Assembly (NCBI GenBank): GCA_025266875.1
Contig: JALLLT010000030.1
Span: 62,001-126,000, forward strand
DNA length: 64,000 nt
Direction: 5' to 3'
From: Fennellomyces sp. T-0311
Lineage: Eukaryota; Mucoromycota; Mucoromycetes; Mucorales; Lichtheimiaceae
Shown here: positions 10,423 to 20,411 of the stretch, one piece after another
Layout of the letters: every line of letters begins with the position of its first letter
Position numbering within the stretch: the first letter of the stretch is position 1
Made by a program: the position numbers and the translations under genes
The notes under the pieces: model-generated
Told to the model about the DNA's origin: nothing
What the model saw: only the letters and a program-made list of their open reading frames with translations
Databases searched by the model: none

Positions 10423-13400
10423 CTAAGCGCGTTTTGATTTTATACTGGAGGCAGTGTTGGCTGCGGCAACACGTCTGCGCTTTGACGAGCGTGTTTCTAT
10501 ATGACTGTGAGCAGAAGTCATGGAGAAGCTGTTAGCTCGCGAGTTTGTACTGGTCCCATCAGCACGTCTACGTTTGTTATTGGCAGTAGGAGCGGTCGCA
10601 CGTCGACTCCAATATTGTTGGATGAGATCCAAGCTATTGAAGTGATCGGTAGGTTCCCAAGTATCTTCATTAGGATCATCATATCCCTTCCAACGTACCC
10701 GGTATAGGTATTGGTTGTTACTGTCAAGTTTGTGATCCACGACTGCAAGAATCTCGTATGTGTCGTCGGATTGTACGGTGGAATCCGGTGAGATTTGCTT
10801 GATGTGCGAAGGTGGAACGTTTCTTGACAGCAATTCCCCAGTAGTGTCAGAAAGAACATAACTACCCCCTTTGGTAATACCATAGACAGTGTAAGGGCCA
10901 ACATAAAGAGGATCGGTCTTAGCCGCTCTTGCAATGTTCTTGATCATGACCTTACTGCCGATAGGGAAACCATCAATAATGCGGTTCTGACTGTCGAACT
11001 TACTTTTCTCAATAGCTCGTACAGCATCCATGCGAGCGCTGATAGCAGGAATGACAACCTTTTCCCAATCCTCGATGTGTTGCATCAGGGCCTTAGCATC
11101 CTTAGAGGATGAAGAGGCTGATCCGAGCTGAACACCGGTATAGTCTTGGAAACCATTAGGCTTACGGCCAAGCATCACGCTGAAAGGACGAGAACCATGC
11201 AATCTGGTATGACGACAATTCATCGCCATTTGTGTACTGGACACAAAAAGATCCCATTCAGTGTTCTTTCCTTGTAATCGCTTGATGATAGTGCGCTTTG
11301 CAATTCCTACAGCATTCTCGGCGGCACCATTCCCGCGCGGATGATACTTTGAAGATAAGCGTAGCTCGTAACCAGAGGCTTTAGCAAGAAGTTTGCATAA
11401 AGAGTTGTGAAACTCTGTACCCCAGTCATGCGTAAGGACCATAGGATAGCCCAGCAAAGAGAACACGTCAACTAAAGTATACGCGATGGTGGAAGCTGAT
11501 TTGTCAGGTATAGCTCGTAACACCACGAAACGTGTGAATATATCCAGCATGACAAGTAAATAAGCATTACCACGGTCACTGACAACATTGAAGTCGCCAA
11601 GGTCGATTGCCCAATGATCTCCGGGTCTGTCAGCTTTCACGTGTTTCAAAGGATGGTAACCATGTTTCCCGATGTTGAAGCGTTGGCAATCGGGGCATCT
11701 GGCCACTGTGTTCAGTGCATCCTTGCGAATGTTAGTCCAGTGAAGACCGTCATCGTGAAGTGCGTTGACAATAGCATCGGCACCGAAATGTCCAAGAAGG
11801 TGAGCTTCTTCGAGAAGTCCGGATCGTGCCTCATTCGGAGGGGTGATCATATCAACAGTATTGGTCACTTGACTCATACGTAACGCAGGTGACTGCGCGT
11901 CTGTTGAAGAAGGCGCATCGCCACTCGTGGCAGGGTCTTTGTCTTTTTCTTCCAACGGACGCGAGAACAGACGACTCAAGTAATCAGGCAGCAGATTCAT
12001 AATGCCAGGAATGTGCGCTACTCGAAACGAATAATCGCCAATGACATCGTACCAATTGATAATCATCTGGTTTGCAACCGGTTGGGTATGAAGAAACGTA
12101 AGCGCGCGATGGTCGGTGTAAACCGTGAAAGGTTTACGTGTACCCCACAACCACTGACGCCATTTCTGTAGACAGTAGACGATTGACAACAATTCACGCT
12201 TTGTAGTTCCATATCGGGATTCACTAGAGGTGAGTGCTCGAGCCACGAAACCAATGTAACGATATTGATTGTTAATGACTTGGAACAGCATTCCTCCAAT
12301 GGAAGTTGAACTAGCGTCTGTAGCAAGACGAAGCTCATGCTTCATATCCACGTTGCTTAAAACAGGTGCGCGTGAAAGTGCTTCCTTCAATCGTTCGAAT
12401 GCCTCGGTGTGTTTGATAGTCCAGAGACCATCCAGAGAGCGAGCGTTTCGTAACTGATCAAGTGGACGCATCAATTCTGCTGCACGTGGTAGGAACGAGC
12501 GGAAGAAATTGCACAGGCCAAGAAAGCTCTGCACATCGCGACCTGTCTGAGGTCTAGGCCAATCAAGCACGTTGGACACCTTTCGAGGGTCAAGTGCGAC
12601 ACCAAGAGACGAGATCTGGAATCCCAACAAGTACACACACTTTTGTGCAAAGTGACACTTCTTCCTGTTCAAGGTAAGGTTCACGGATGTCAATCTTTTC
12701 ACCAGTTCAATGACGTGCAACTTATGTGTCTCCAGATCTGGCGACGCCACAATGCAATCATCGAGATAGGTTTGCACAAATGGGAGATCGTGCGTCAACT
12801 TAGTCAGCAAAGCACTCCATTGTTGAGGAAGGATCTTCAATCCAAAACAAGCACGCTTCCAGATATAGCAAGTCTTATCGACAATCATGCCGAGCTTGAA
12901 TTGATCCTCTTCTGCTATTGGCATGGTATTGAAAGCTGCGGTCACATCACAGACACTGTATACCGTGTTACCAGATAACGAGGAAAAGATGGAAGGTATA
13001 TCGCGCATAGGGAAGTTGTAGTCATCGAGCATGACATTGATGTGCCGTACGTCCATACACCAACGATACGCAATGGGTTCGCCAGAGACTGGATCGCGTT
13101 TGGGGACACAAGTCAAGCCACTGTTGAATGGTGTGTAAGTAGGAGATACTGCGATCACCCCAGCTTCTAACCATTCGTCCAGCTGTTTCCGAAGAACTGG
13201 TTTCAGTGCATCTGCAACTCGGTATGGCGAGCGGTATGCAACTTTCCCTGCAGGAGTGGGTAAACGTACCACTGCTTCTGGCATCGTACAATAGGCATCC
13301 TTTGGTATAGCCGCGTTAGCATCCAGGTATGGGGCAAGAGCATCGAGAAACGATTGCTGCTGTTCCTTGCTACCCGCTGGACTGGCATTTGGGATATACT

Positions 13401-15018
13401 CATCTGGCATCGTAGGAGGATCTCTGGGAACTCCTGGTCTGTGCCAACAATAAGGAAGATTGCCAATGTATATACCAAAGTGATGTTTGATGTCATTGCC
13501 AATGGCAATATCAGCATTACCATGTAAGTCGAACACTTCAAAGTGATGGTAGATAGCTTTGTCATTGCAAGAAATAAGTAATTTATTCTTTGTAATTCCT
13601 AATCTAGGTACAAGAGTCCCTTTGTGTGCAGTGTGCACATAACCAGGCCGAGGCTCCACTTGCCAACCCATTTGCTTACACAGCGACGAGGAAACAGTGC
13701 TATGTGTCGCGCCAGGATCAAGGAGCGCAAGGAACTTGTGTTTTTCTAGGTAAACAGGAATGTAATATGAGCGTGTATTCTCGAAAGAAAACTCATGTGA
13801 AGACTGTGTAGACTTACAATCTGTACAGGGACCAACCGCGAGGTCCAAATCACCCATGACGATGTCCAAATCGTCGTCATCATCATCCTTCTTCTTAGGA
13901 GGAGCAGGAGGCTCGGACTCCACAACATCAGACGAACGGATCGCCAATGTTTGGCACTTGTGCCCATGTCGCCAAGGAGCACCACACTTGTGACAGGTAT
14001 TGCCACGTCTCGAGGCACCAGCAGAAGAAGAGGAAGATGAGGATGCAGATGAGGGTCCTGACGAACCCGAAGAAGAGCCCGAAGATGAGCCCGAAGATGA
14101 GCCAGCAGAAGACGAGGCCCGGAAGGGGTTGTGCATGCTTGCACTCGAACCAACCGAAGAACTTTGAGCTAGAACCTTAGCTCGTACCTTGCAGTCCTTG
14201 GTGTCATGACTACCATTCCCGTGAAGCTCGCAGAATTGCGAGGGTCTCTCCACACGGCGGCGTTTGCCATCTCTACGAGACGACGAACCACCGGAAGAAG
14301 CGGCAGCAGAGGAGGAATCATCCCCCAAAGAGGAAGGAGCGGAGTCCCGAGTCCGATTGGCCTTGCGGGAGCGAGCCTTGTTGACGCCCTTCTCCAGAGC
14401 GAGAGCGAGGGAGGAAATACCAGCCAAAGTGTTCTTCTGGTGCGACGGCAAACCAGCACGAGCAGTATACACCCGGTCTTGAAGGTCAGGTAAGAGGGCA
14501 TCGATATACTTGTTCACCATAACGAAGTTGTCATCGGCTTTGGCATCGCGGCGGAGCTTCTCAAAGCGGGCGGTGAAAAGCGCAACAGTCTCCGACGAAC
14601 GCATTTGTACACTCATCAACTGATCTGTCAAATCCGCTACACGATCAGCTTCATTAACATCCAGATCTTCGACCAGACGGGAGCGAGCAAAGGACCAGGG
14701 CCTATCGGTGTACGGTTCAAGGTTAACCGCAAACCAAGAACGATGCTCAGGGGAGAGCAACATAGGAAGGAATCGTGGCCAAGACTTGTCAATATCCCAG
14801 CCATCACCATAAACGACATCTTCAAACTTGGTAAGACAATCGTCTAAAGTGGGGAAAGTGGACGCCGACGGTTTCCACACATAACCAGACCATTGCAGGC
14901 ATGGCAGGTTAGACGGTGCACGACCCAAACGGTCAGGAACGGAAGCTGCGGCTACAGCAGGAGCGAAAACAGCTTGGGCAGCAGCGGCAAAGGAGATGGC
15001 TTCTTGCAACCGAACCAT
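10423..15018 (-). CDS. Gag-Pol polyprotein of a Ty3/Gypsy chromovirus
   Basis: A single 1,531-codon frame encodes all functions of the element. Residues 1-230 form the Gag core. There is a Cys/His cluster CELHGNGSHDTKDC at 263-276. A Ser-rich linker leads to a zinc knuckle CHKCGAPWRHGHKC at 342-355. The aspartic protease site is LLDPGATHS around 433-441, with Pro where Ser or Thr usually follows the catalytic Asp. The reverse transcriptase covers about 590-800 with YLDD at 751-754. RNase H begins at ATDAS (about 899-903) and includes YTDHRAL near 968. The integrase has an HHCC finger at about 1073-1112 and a D,D-35-E core at D1139, D1198 (THDWGTEF) and E near 1235. A chromodomain covers about 1421-1475 (YRVRWKGYDDPNEDTWEP) and is followed by a basic tail. 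The chosen ATG is at 15018; see the separate note on an overlapping upstream frame that may be the true N-terminus. The frame is otherwise intact and probably competent. Confidence 0.95.
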   Translation of the reverse strand: MVRLQEAISFAAAAQAVFAPAVAAASVPDRLGRAPSNLPCLQWSGYVWKPSASTFPTLDDCLTKFEDVVYGDGWDIDKSWPRFLPMLLSPEHRSWFAVNLEPYTDRPWSFARSRLVEDLDVNEADRVADLTDQLMSVQMRSSETVALFTARFEKLRRDAKADDNFVMVNKYIDALLPDLQDRVYTARAGLPSHQKNTLAGISSLALALEKGVNKARSRKANRTRDSAPSSLGDDSSSAAASSGGSSSRRDGKRRRVERPSQFCELHGNGSHDTKDCKVRAKVLAQSSSVGSSASMHNPFRASSSAGSSSGSSSGSSSGSSGPSSASSSSSSSAGASRRGNTCHKCGAPWRHGHKCQTLAIRSSDVVESEPPAPPKKKDDDDDDLDIVMGDLDLAVGPCTDCKSTQSSHEFSFENTRSYYIPVYLEKHKFLALLDPGATHSTVSSSLCKQMGWQVEPRPGYVHTAHKGTLVPRLGITKNKLLISCNDKAIYHHFEVFDLHGNADIAIGNDIKHHFGIYIGNLPYCWHRPGVPRDPPTMPDEYIPNASPAGSKEQQQSFLDALAPYLDANAAIPKDAYCTMPEAVVRLPTPAGKVAYRSPYRVADALKPVLRKQLDEWLEAGVIAVSPTYTPFNSGLTCVPKRDPVSGEPIAYRWCMDVRHINVMLDDYNFPMRDIPSIFSSLSGNTVYSVCDVTAAFNTMPIAEEDQFKLGMIVDKTCYIWKRACFGLKILPQQWSALLTKLTHDLPFVQTYLDDCIVASPDLETHKLHVIELVKRLTSVNLTLNRKKCHFAQKCVYLLGFQISSLGVALDPRKVSNVLDWPRPQTGRDVQSFLGLCNFFRSFLPRAAELMRPLDQLRNARSLDGLWTIKHTEAFERLKEALSRAPVLSNVDMKHELRLATDASSTSIGGMLFQVINNQYRYIGFVARALTSSESRYGTTKRELLSIVYCLQKWRQWLWGTRKPFTVYTDHRALTFLHTQPVANQMIINWYDVIGDYSFRVAHIPGIMNLLPDYLSRLFSRPLEEKDKDPATSGDAPSSTDAQSPALRMSQVTNTVDMITPPNEARSGLLEEAHLLGHFGADAIVNALHDDGLHWTNIRKDALNTVARCPDCQRFNIGKHGYHPLKHVKADRPGDHWAIDLGDFNVVSDRGNAYLLVMLDIFTRFVVLRAIPDKSASTIAYTLVDVFSLLGYPMVLTHDWGTEFHNSLCKLLAKASGYELRLSSKYHPRGNGAAENAVGIAKRTIIKRLQGKNTEWDLFVSSTQMAMNCRHTRLHGSRPFSVMLGRKPNGFQDYTGVQLGSASSSSKDAKALMQHIEDWEKVVIPAISARMDAVRAIEKSKFDSQNRIIDGFPIGSKVMIKNIARAAKTDPLYVGPYTVYGITKGGSYVLSDTTGELLSRNVPPSHIKQISPDSTVQSDDTYEILAVVDHKLDSNNQYLYRVRWKGYDDPNEDTWEPTDHFNSLDLIQQYWSRRATAPTANNKRRRADGTSTNSRANSFSMTSAHSHIETRSSKRRRVAAANTASSIKSKRA

Positions 15019-15251
15019 GTGGGCCTGGAGTTCTTGAGCATTACCATTCCCAGAAGCAACGGCATTGGTAAATTCGCGGTTACACGAGCCAACTCCGCTC
15101 TCAGATCGGCAATGCCTTGACCAGCATCTTCTTGAACCGAAATGGAGTTCGTCGAATGTTCAGACATGATATGAGGTGGAAGAAAAGGTAAGGTAAGGTA
15201 TGTAAAAAAAAAGGTTTAGAGTAGAGTTCGAAAGAATTCGTCAAAAAAAAA

Positions 15252-15645
15252 TGTGGTATCGCTCAATTGGAAAGCTTCAAATGACGAGACCAAAAATAAG
15301 ATCATGTTTTATTGAAGAGAACTACTCTCTATTTATAATGATGATGAGTCGGGACGGAGAAGGTGAATGCTTTTCTATCAGAGCCGAATCCGTGTTATCG
15401 CCGTAATCCCTAATGACCATACTGCCTTATTACGAAGGAGCGGATAATCATGCAGAGACTGAGTTAACGTGAATGGTCCTTCTTGAAGTCTGAACCCAGA
15501 TCAAGGTCTCACTGACACACAAGCCAGTGAACAGGCCAATAGATAACTGTGCGGTTGTTGATGTCGAAATAAAGGAACGGATGTAACAAAGGCTGAGATG
15601 GAAAGGTCTGTAGACAATGGATGACTGGTATGTCAGGATACGACA
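15252..15645 (-). repeat. 5' LTR of the chromovirus
   Basis: This is the second 394-bp LTR, the upstream one in the direction of transcription. It should contain the element's promoter. The flank after it (15646-15650) is the CTGGG target duplication. I saw no difference from the other LTR when comparing them base by base. Confidence 0.95.
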
Positions 15646-16000
15646 CTGGGCCTCGACTCAAACCTGCTCCCTCGGTGTTATCAAAGGAAACAATAAGTCT
15701 GATTGTTTGTCAAGTAAGCGATTTTACTTTTGCAACCCATATCATTGGCACACTCAATTTTTTTGATAGATGCTGTATAGACTCGGAAGATTGACCAGGC
15801 ACATTATGTGCAGTAAAGTAAAGAAAGGTGATGAATTTAGTGACGAATCGTCGTGGAAGGAATTGTATAAAGATCTTGTCAGTGGAAGTGTCGATGGAGA
15901 GATTATTGACTGGCCGTTGATAACAGCGTACCTAACATCAAAGCTTGCGGACCGAAACCGTCGAGCTCTCACAGATACCAGATCCATGCTGTTCGGTTAG

Positions 16001-16427
16001 AGCCATAACAGTCTTTATTTTTTTTCTTATATGTGAAGTACAAAAATTGACAAATAAATACCTTTTCAGAAGCTATATTTGCTCGCTCAGCAGAATAACT
16101 CATGACTACTATTAGTAAGACTTTCGTGCTTTTCAACGAGAATTCAAATACAGTATGAAGATTTAATTGCCTTCATGAAGCATTGTTAACGATATCATGA
16201 TTAAAATTGAAGGTTCAAATAAGGCAGTGTAAATTCATTGCACTTCACGAAAGGGAGGATCCCATTAGAGCTTTCACCTGCTTTCAAAAGCTTTTAAAGC
16301 CCCTTCAAAGCCTTTATTTCTTTCAGCCTTTTCTCCGATGCGATGATGGAGGGCTCCCGCACAATTACCCACCGCCCATCAACTTGTCCAATTTTTATCT
16401 ATACATCATGACTAACTATGGATTTTA
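16001..16427. other. 3' flank of the transposon companion gene
   Basis: No gene is visible. Short CTTCATGAAG, CTTTCAAAAGC and CCTTCAAAGCC motifs around 16170-16320 resemble those at 4550-4760 on the other side of the transposon pair. They may be subterminal transposase-binding repeats. The true element end was not located. Confidence 0.3.
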
Positions 16428-16681
16428 GAGCATCTCCAGCGGACTCGCTAATTTTCTGCTAAATTTGCTGAGCGCCAGTTTTAGTTTTCGCTAAGGGCAA
16501 GACAGATTTCCAGTGGAATCGCTATTTAGCGATATGAACCTGTCTCTAGATATTTAGCGAGCAAAGCGTTTAAAATACCGAAAATTGTAGATTTGGCGTA
16601 TGGAAAAGCGAGACCGCTGGAATGCCAGTCAGTCGCTATTTTTGTAAAAATTGTGATTTAGCGAATCCGCTAGAGATGCTC
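16428..16681. mobile_element. MITE with TTA target duplication (PIF/Harbinger type)
   Basis: This 254-bp element has inverted ends: GAGCATCTCCAGCGGACTCG at the left, and a right end whose complement reads GAGCATCTCTAGCGGATTCG. TTA flanks both sides (16425-16427 and 16682-16684). Internal TTTAGCGA motifs occur in both orientations. The TTA duplication and these ends are typical of non-autonomous PIF/Harbinger elements. There is no coding capacity. Confidence 0.88.
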
Positions 16682-16684
16682 TTA

Positions 16685-19600
16685 GTAACATAGCAAATTC
16701 AGCAGAGCGCACCTACGTGGTAGCAAATGAGCGACAACTATACGAGATAAGTTAAATCAACGTTAGTCATGCGTATGGAGCCACCAAGAGCAACCCGAGC
16801 AAGTCATTGGAGAAAGGTAACACGGAAGATGCTTACAAAAACATATGAAATCATGCTTATGGTGCTGCCTGTGCGCTGCGAACGAAGGCTCCATAACCAA
16901 AAGAAAATAGTCATCTTATCTAATGGAAAGATAAAGCACTGTATAACGTTAAATTGGAGCCACCAATAACGCTAGCGAACAGTAATATTAATACGCACAT
17001 TATCAACAAGATTGACGCTCCTCAAGGAAAATTGGGGTCTTTTAAGGTCTTTTTCTTATAGTGCGAGTCCCAAGGCGTGTCTGCTCAATAACTTGTAATG
17101 CTTCTAGGAGCCGCGGCAGCTCTACCTCTGCTGATGGTGCCTATATAAAGTAGCTTATTACTAGTGGAATGTCATATATAAGAAGCTACTCATACATCCG
17201 TTCTGGTTCGCTGTGTGCATAACATTTTCTTCCAAGGTTTCTCTAAAGGCAAGTAGAAGAAGGCACGGCCCGCATTGATCCATGCACTAAACAAAATCGA
17301 CTACCTGAGACGTCCAACTACTGAGGGCGATGAAGACGAACCGGCTCCACAAAAAGTACTAGAAGCCTCTACGTACAGTACATCATCATAGCCCAACATG
17401 CATGGTATGTGCGCTGGTATCTATCACAGTACTATTTTCCACCAAAATTTCAATGCACCACTCATTTCCTAGAATTCCTTTCAATCCGACCTGTCTTTTT
17501 TCTCCTTAATGGGGTTTCAGACGCGTTTTGCACTAATTCAGATCGCAAGGAAGTGACTTTATGCCTTTAGGAGAAGTTCTACTATCTTCCAACGAATCAA
17601 GATCCATTTCCGACTACAAAGATATCCAGAAGAGGGAACTTCGATAGATCGCATTTCCTCTTACCCTCGTGTCTTTTCTTGGTATCCCGCCATAAAACTT
17701 TGTAAGTACCTCTATCCCGATTGCTTAAAATAGTAACCTTTATCGGTGGCACTTAGGTAGTAAAACGTGCTCATAACTTTAGTGCAAGGGATTAAATCCA
17801 TTTTCGTTCCCTGTGCACTGGCCTCCATTTTCAGGTAATGAATGACCCTGACCGTACCTTCTAATAAACCTCATTAGAATATACGTATTATATAAGCAAA
17901 TTAATTCAATAATAACTGACAATCGTCTTTCAGAAAGACAATTATGGATAACTGGAATAGGGTGGCTCGGACTGAGGGCAGCCTTCAAAGTCAAGTGCAA
18001 TATCATATACACCAAAAACTATCCTTGAATTCATCCCTCTCTTCGTTGGCAATATCAGGGGTATACTAATTCTTAAATTACATTCAGAATAAGATAGGTA
18101 TTACGAATAAATACAAGTAAGCTTTTTTCACCCTTTTCATCAAAACTAATATTAAGAAGCTCCTCATCATTAGATCCTAGTAGCGGCCGCCTTTCACAAT
18201 GTTTATGGGGCACCAAAAATAATTGCATTAAGCATCTATATACAGTCTATCGATGATAACTTGCAAATTTGGCCTTTTTTGTTTGTATGAAGAAAATAGT
18301 GGCAGTGACTACTGGATATGTATACTCTTTTATCTATTTATTACTAGAAGCCGGAGTAGCTTTCTTAAATTTGATGCCGTTGTGGAGCGGTTAGATACTG
18401 CGCGATGGCGGATAAAATTTAAATTTTCCTATGTTATGTATAATGGATAGGATGGGATTGGATGGGAATAAGTGATGACTATACAAAAAGTAGCATATCG
18501 CTACATGTGTGATGCAGATCACTGCGCCTAGCCGATCTTAAATAGGGTCCTAATAAACATACCGAGAAGTGCGCTGACTTTTATTTTTTCGCTGAACCGA
18601 TGCATGCTGATCGTCTTCTATATTCACGATGCACGATGTACCAATCCTGGAAGAAAGAAACTATGTCTTGTGTACATATATATACTATACAATCAAGCCG
18701 ATAACAAATCGAAAGCGTTTAACACCAACGAATATTCATTTGCTCACTATTGAAGTGATACAGTTATAAGTGTTGTCTGCGTAGCAGGTACGCTAGATTT
18801 CTTCTTCTATGCTACAAATGTATGAGAATACTATTGGAGTTCGAATAGGCTCCCTTCTCCTCGGGCGAGGGTTTGGGCCGATCATAGAGTTAAACAGCAG
18901 AAGCGTAACTAAGGAGAATTTAAGATTTCGGAAGTCGTGATCAGCAACCAAACGAGAAAGAAATCTCAAACTGGCGCGCAATCAAAGAAACGCGGTAAGT
19001 AATAAAAGAGCCAAGGCTATATTACAAAACGTGTAGTACCCATGAACTCGTTAGAAACGCTATTGTATACTTCATTAGGCATCCATGCACTGTGTAGATG
19101 TGCGATTTTAGAAATTTACAAAGCATCGTTTCTGCTCATCAGTACCCCCTTCTTCAATACTACTTGCCTCCTTTGGTAACTATATCTTATATACTTTTGG
19201 CTGGAGGTTAGAGTGAAGTGTAGTAGAACCTTGACATACACGAGATGGCTTCCATTAAAGTTTTGACTGTGAGTATAGCACCGAAAGTTTGCTTATACCG
19301 CTTGGCAGCATAAATAACAGTAACAAAGTTTGCATGCACCTCGTCTGAAAAGCAATTAGGGTGAACCTGCAGGATCTGTGTGGCAGTTTTAGCATTGCTT
19401 AGTTACCGTGTACACTGACGATGGGCGCATTGTTTTCGCGCGCAGAAACTCAAACTCAAGAACAGGTTTTTTTCTCACCCTCTCTTATTCTGGGATCTAT
19501 AGAGCACGGTCAAGGCTTTAGGAGGTATCCAGGAGAGTTGAAGGATACGTAGTTGGGCCTTTTTTTTGTTGGTAGGGACAAAGGTGTATCTATATAACTC

Positions 19601-20411
19601 TCATCACAATGTCCGCTTAGTAAATGATAAGGAAGAGATTAAAGTTACACAGGTAAAATCATGCATATGATGGAAAATAATTTGAGCATTCGGACGTAGA
19701 GATCAACACAGATGTTGAAAGATCTCGTTAAAGAATTACATGGGCAGATGACGGATCTTTACATTATTAGGTTCAAGGTGTTGTCCGATCGTTCAATGTA
19801 TTTGGTTGGTTATGAAAGACGTAGGAAAAATTGGCTTAAAAAATGGGGCGTTGTTGGTACTCCTTTTCAGCTCAACACTTGTGTACGTGCGCTACTGCTG
19901 CACTAGGATCAAGGTCGCCCTTTATGCCCATTTATCTCGACGCTGCCACCTTTTTTTAACGAGGAAATCCCCGTAGATACCTGCAACCACAGGAAACAAT
20001 GCGCACGAATGGGACAGTAGCATATGATACTTCCATAGTATTCTGCTTTCTTATAATAGTCAGACCAGTTCCAATAAAGGAGCAAAGTGACTTGATGTCA
20101 CTGAGCTAAAAAGAAACAGGATCAGTGGAATTTTGCTGCCGAGTTTCCCAAGAGCCAAGGAGAAAAGAGCCCAAAAAAATATTCCAAGGAGAACTTTTTT
20201 ATCCAAGATCCAACCCTTTCCAGAATAAAGTAGCCCTTGCCCGATTTTGGACTCTCTTTGCAAGGGATGTAAAAAAGGGAAGGGATAACGTTTCCTAGTT
20301 ACAGGGCACGGCCCGGATTCCTTTTTCGCGAAAGACTCATGCAGGTTTTCGATAGGTGGAAACTCATTTAAAAAGCACGGCTCTTTCTCTCTTTTTTCTT
20401 CGCCTCATACA
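16685..20411. other. Long gene-poor interval before the kinase gene
   Basis: I see no convincing gene over 3.7 kb. A 43-codon open stretch at 17263-17391 (ARPALIHALNKIDYLRRPTT and a Glu/Asp/Pro-rich tail to TAG) has coding-like composition and may be a gene relic. Another weak coding-like stretch, GVRIGSLLLGRGFGPIIELN, lies near 18838-18900. The last 200-300 bp presumably contain the promoter of the kinase gene, with a TTTAAAAA stretch near 20367 and a CT-rich leader just before the ATG. Confidence 0.4.

Larger units (their letters stand above)
9891..15645 (-). mobile_element. Full-length Ty3/Gypsy chromovirus (LTR retrotransposon)
   Basis: This 5,755-bp element is bounded by two 394-bp LTRs (9891-10284 and 15252-15645). 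They look identical base for base by eye and start TGTGG / end GACA on the + strand. A 5-bp target duplication, CTGGG, flanks it (9886-9890 and 15646-15650). The element is transcribed on the - strand and carries one long gag-pol frame ending in a chromodomain. A purine tract lies next to the 3' LTR. No obvious tRNA-complementary primer site (5'-TGG...) follows the 5' LTR; instead a run of nine T's precedes GACGAATTC. Matching LTRs and a clean duplication indicate a recent insertion. Confidence 0.97.
8704..16000 (+). pseudogene. Companion ORF of the DNA transposon, split by a chromovirus insertion
   Basis: This is a multi-exon + strand gene of unknown function lying divergently next to the Plavaka-like transposase. 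Exon 1 begins MPKVNKSAQQKEKRYAEK, a basic, Lys-rich start. Later exons include DLSVLDMPNSQQGVVPNF (crossing an intron at about 9132-9196), SSKWAKFKETVAYDCYTRDA, FRIRRYDESRYLPGVSGE and NTWLKGYDFHDVSSGRTRDE, then YTLLNRKGTG up to 9890. The chromovirus occupies 9891-15645. After the second copy of the 5-bp target duplication, the same frame resumes (PRLKPAPSVLSKETISLIV). It is spliced to a last exon starting at 15771 (MLYRLGRLTRHIMCSK) and ends at TAG 15998-16000. The pre-insertion gene was therefore open. I recognise no catalytic motif. An accessory role in transposition is inference from position. Confidence 0.5.

Noticed and set aside
13746..14501. Ser/Leu/Arg-rich frames on both strands within the gag region
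   Set aside because: They are shadows of the Ser-rich linker of Gag in other frames.
18375..18412. tRNA-like GGAGCGGTTAGATACTGCGC stretch
   Set aside because: No B-box, no matching acceptor stem and no anticodon arm could be folded.
19359..19373. Resemblance to the 3' end of 18S rRNA (GGGTGAACCTGC)
   Set aside because: Only about a dozen bases match and no flanking rRNA sequence is present.
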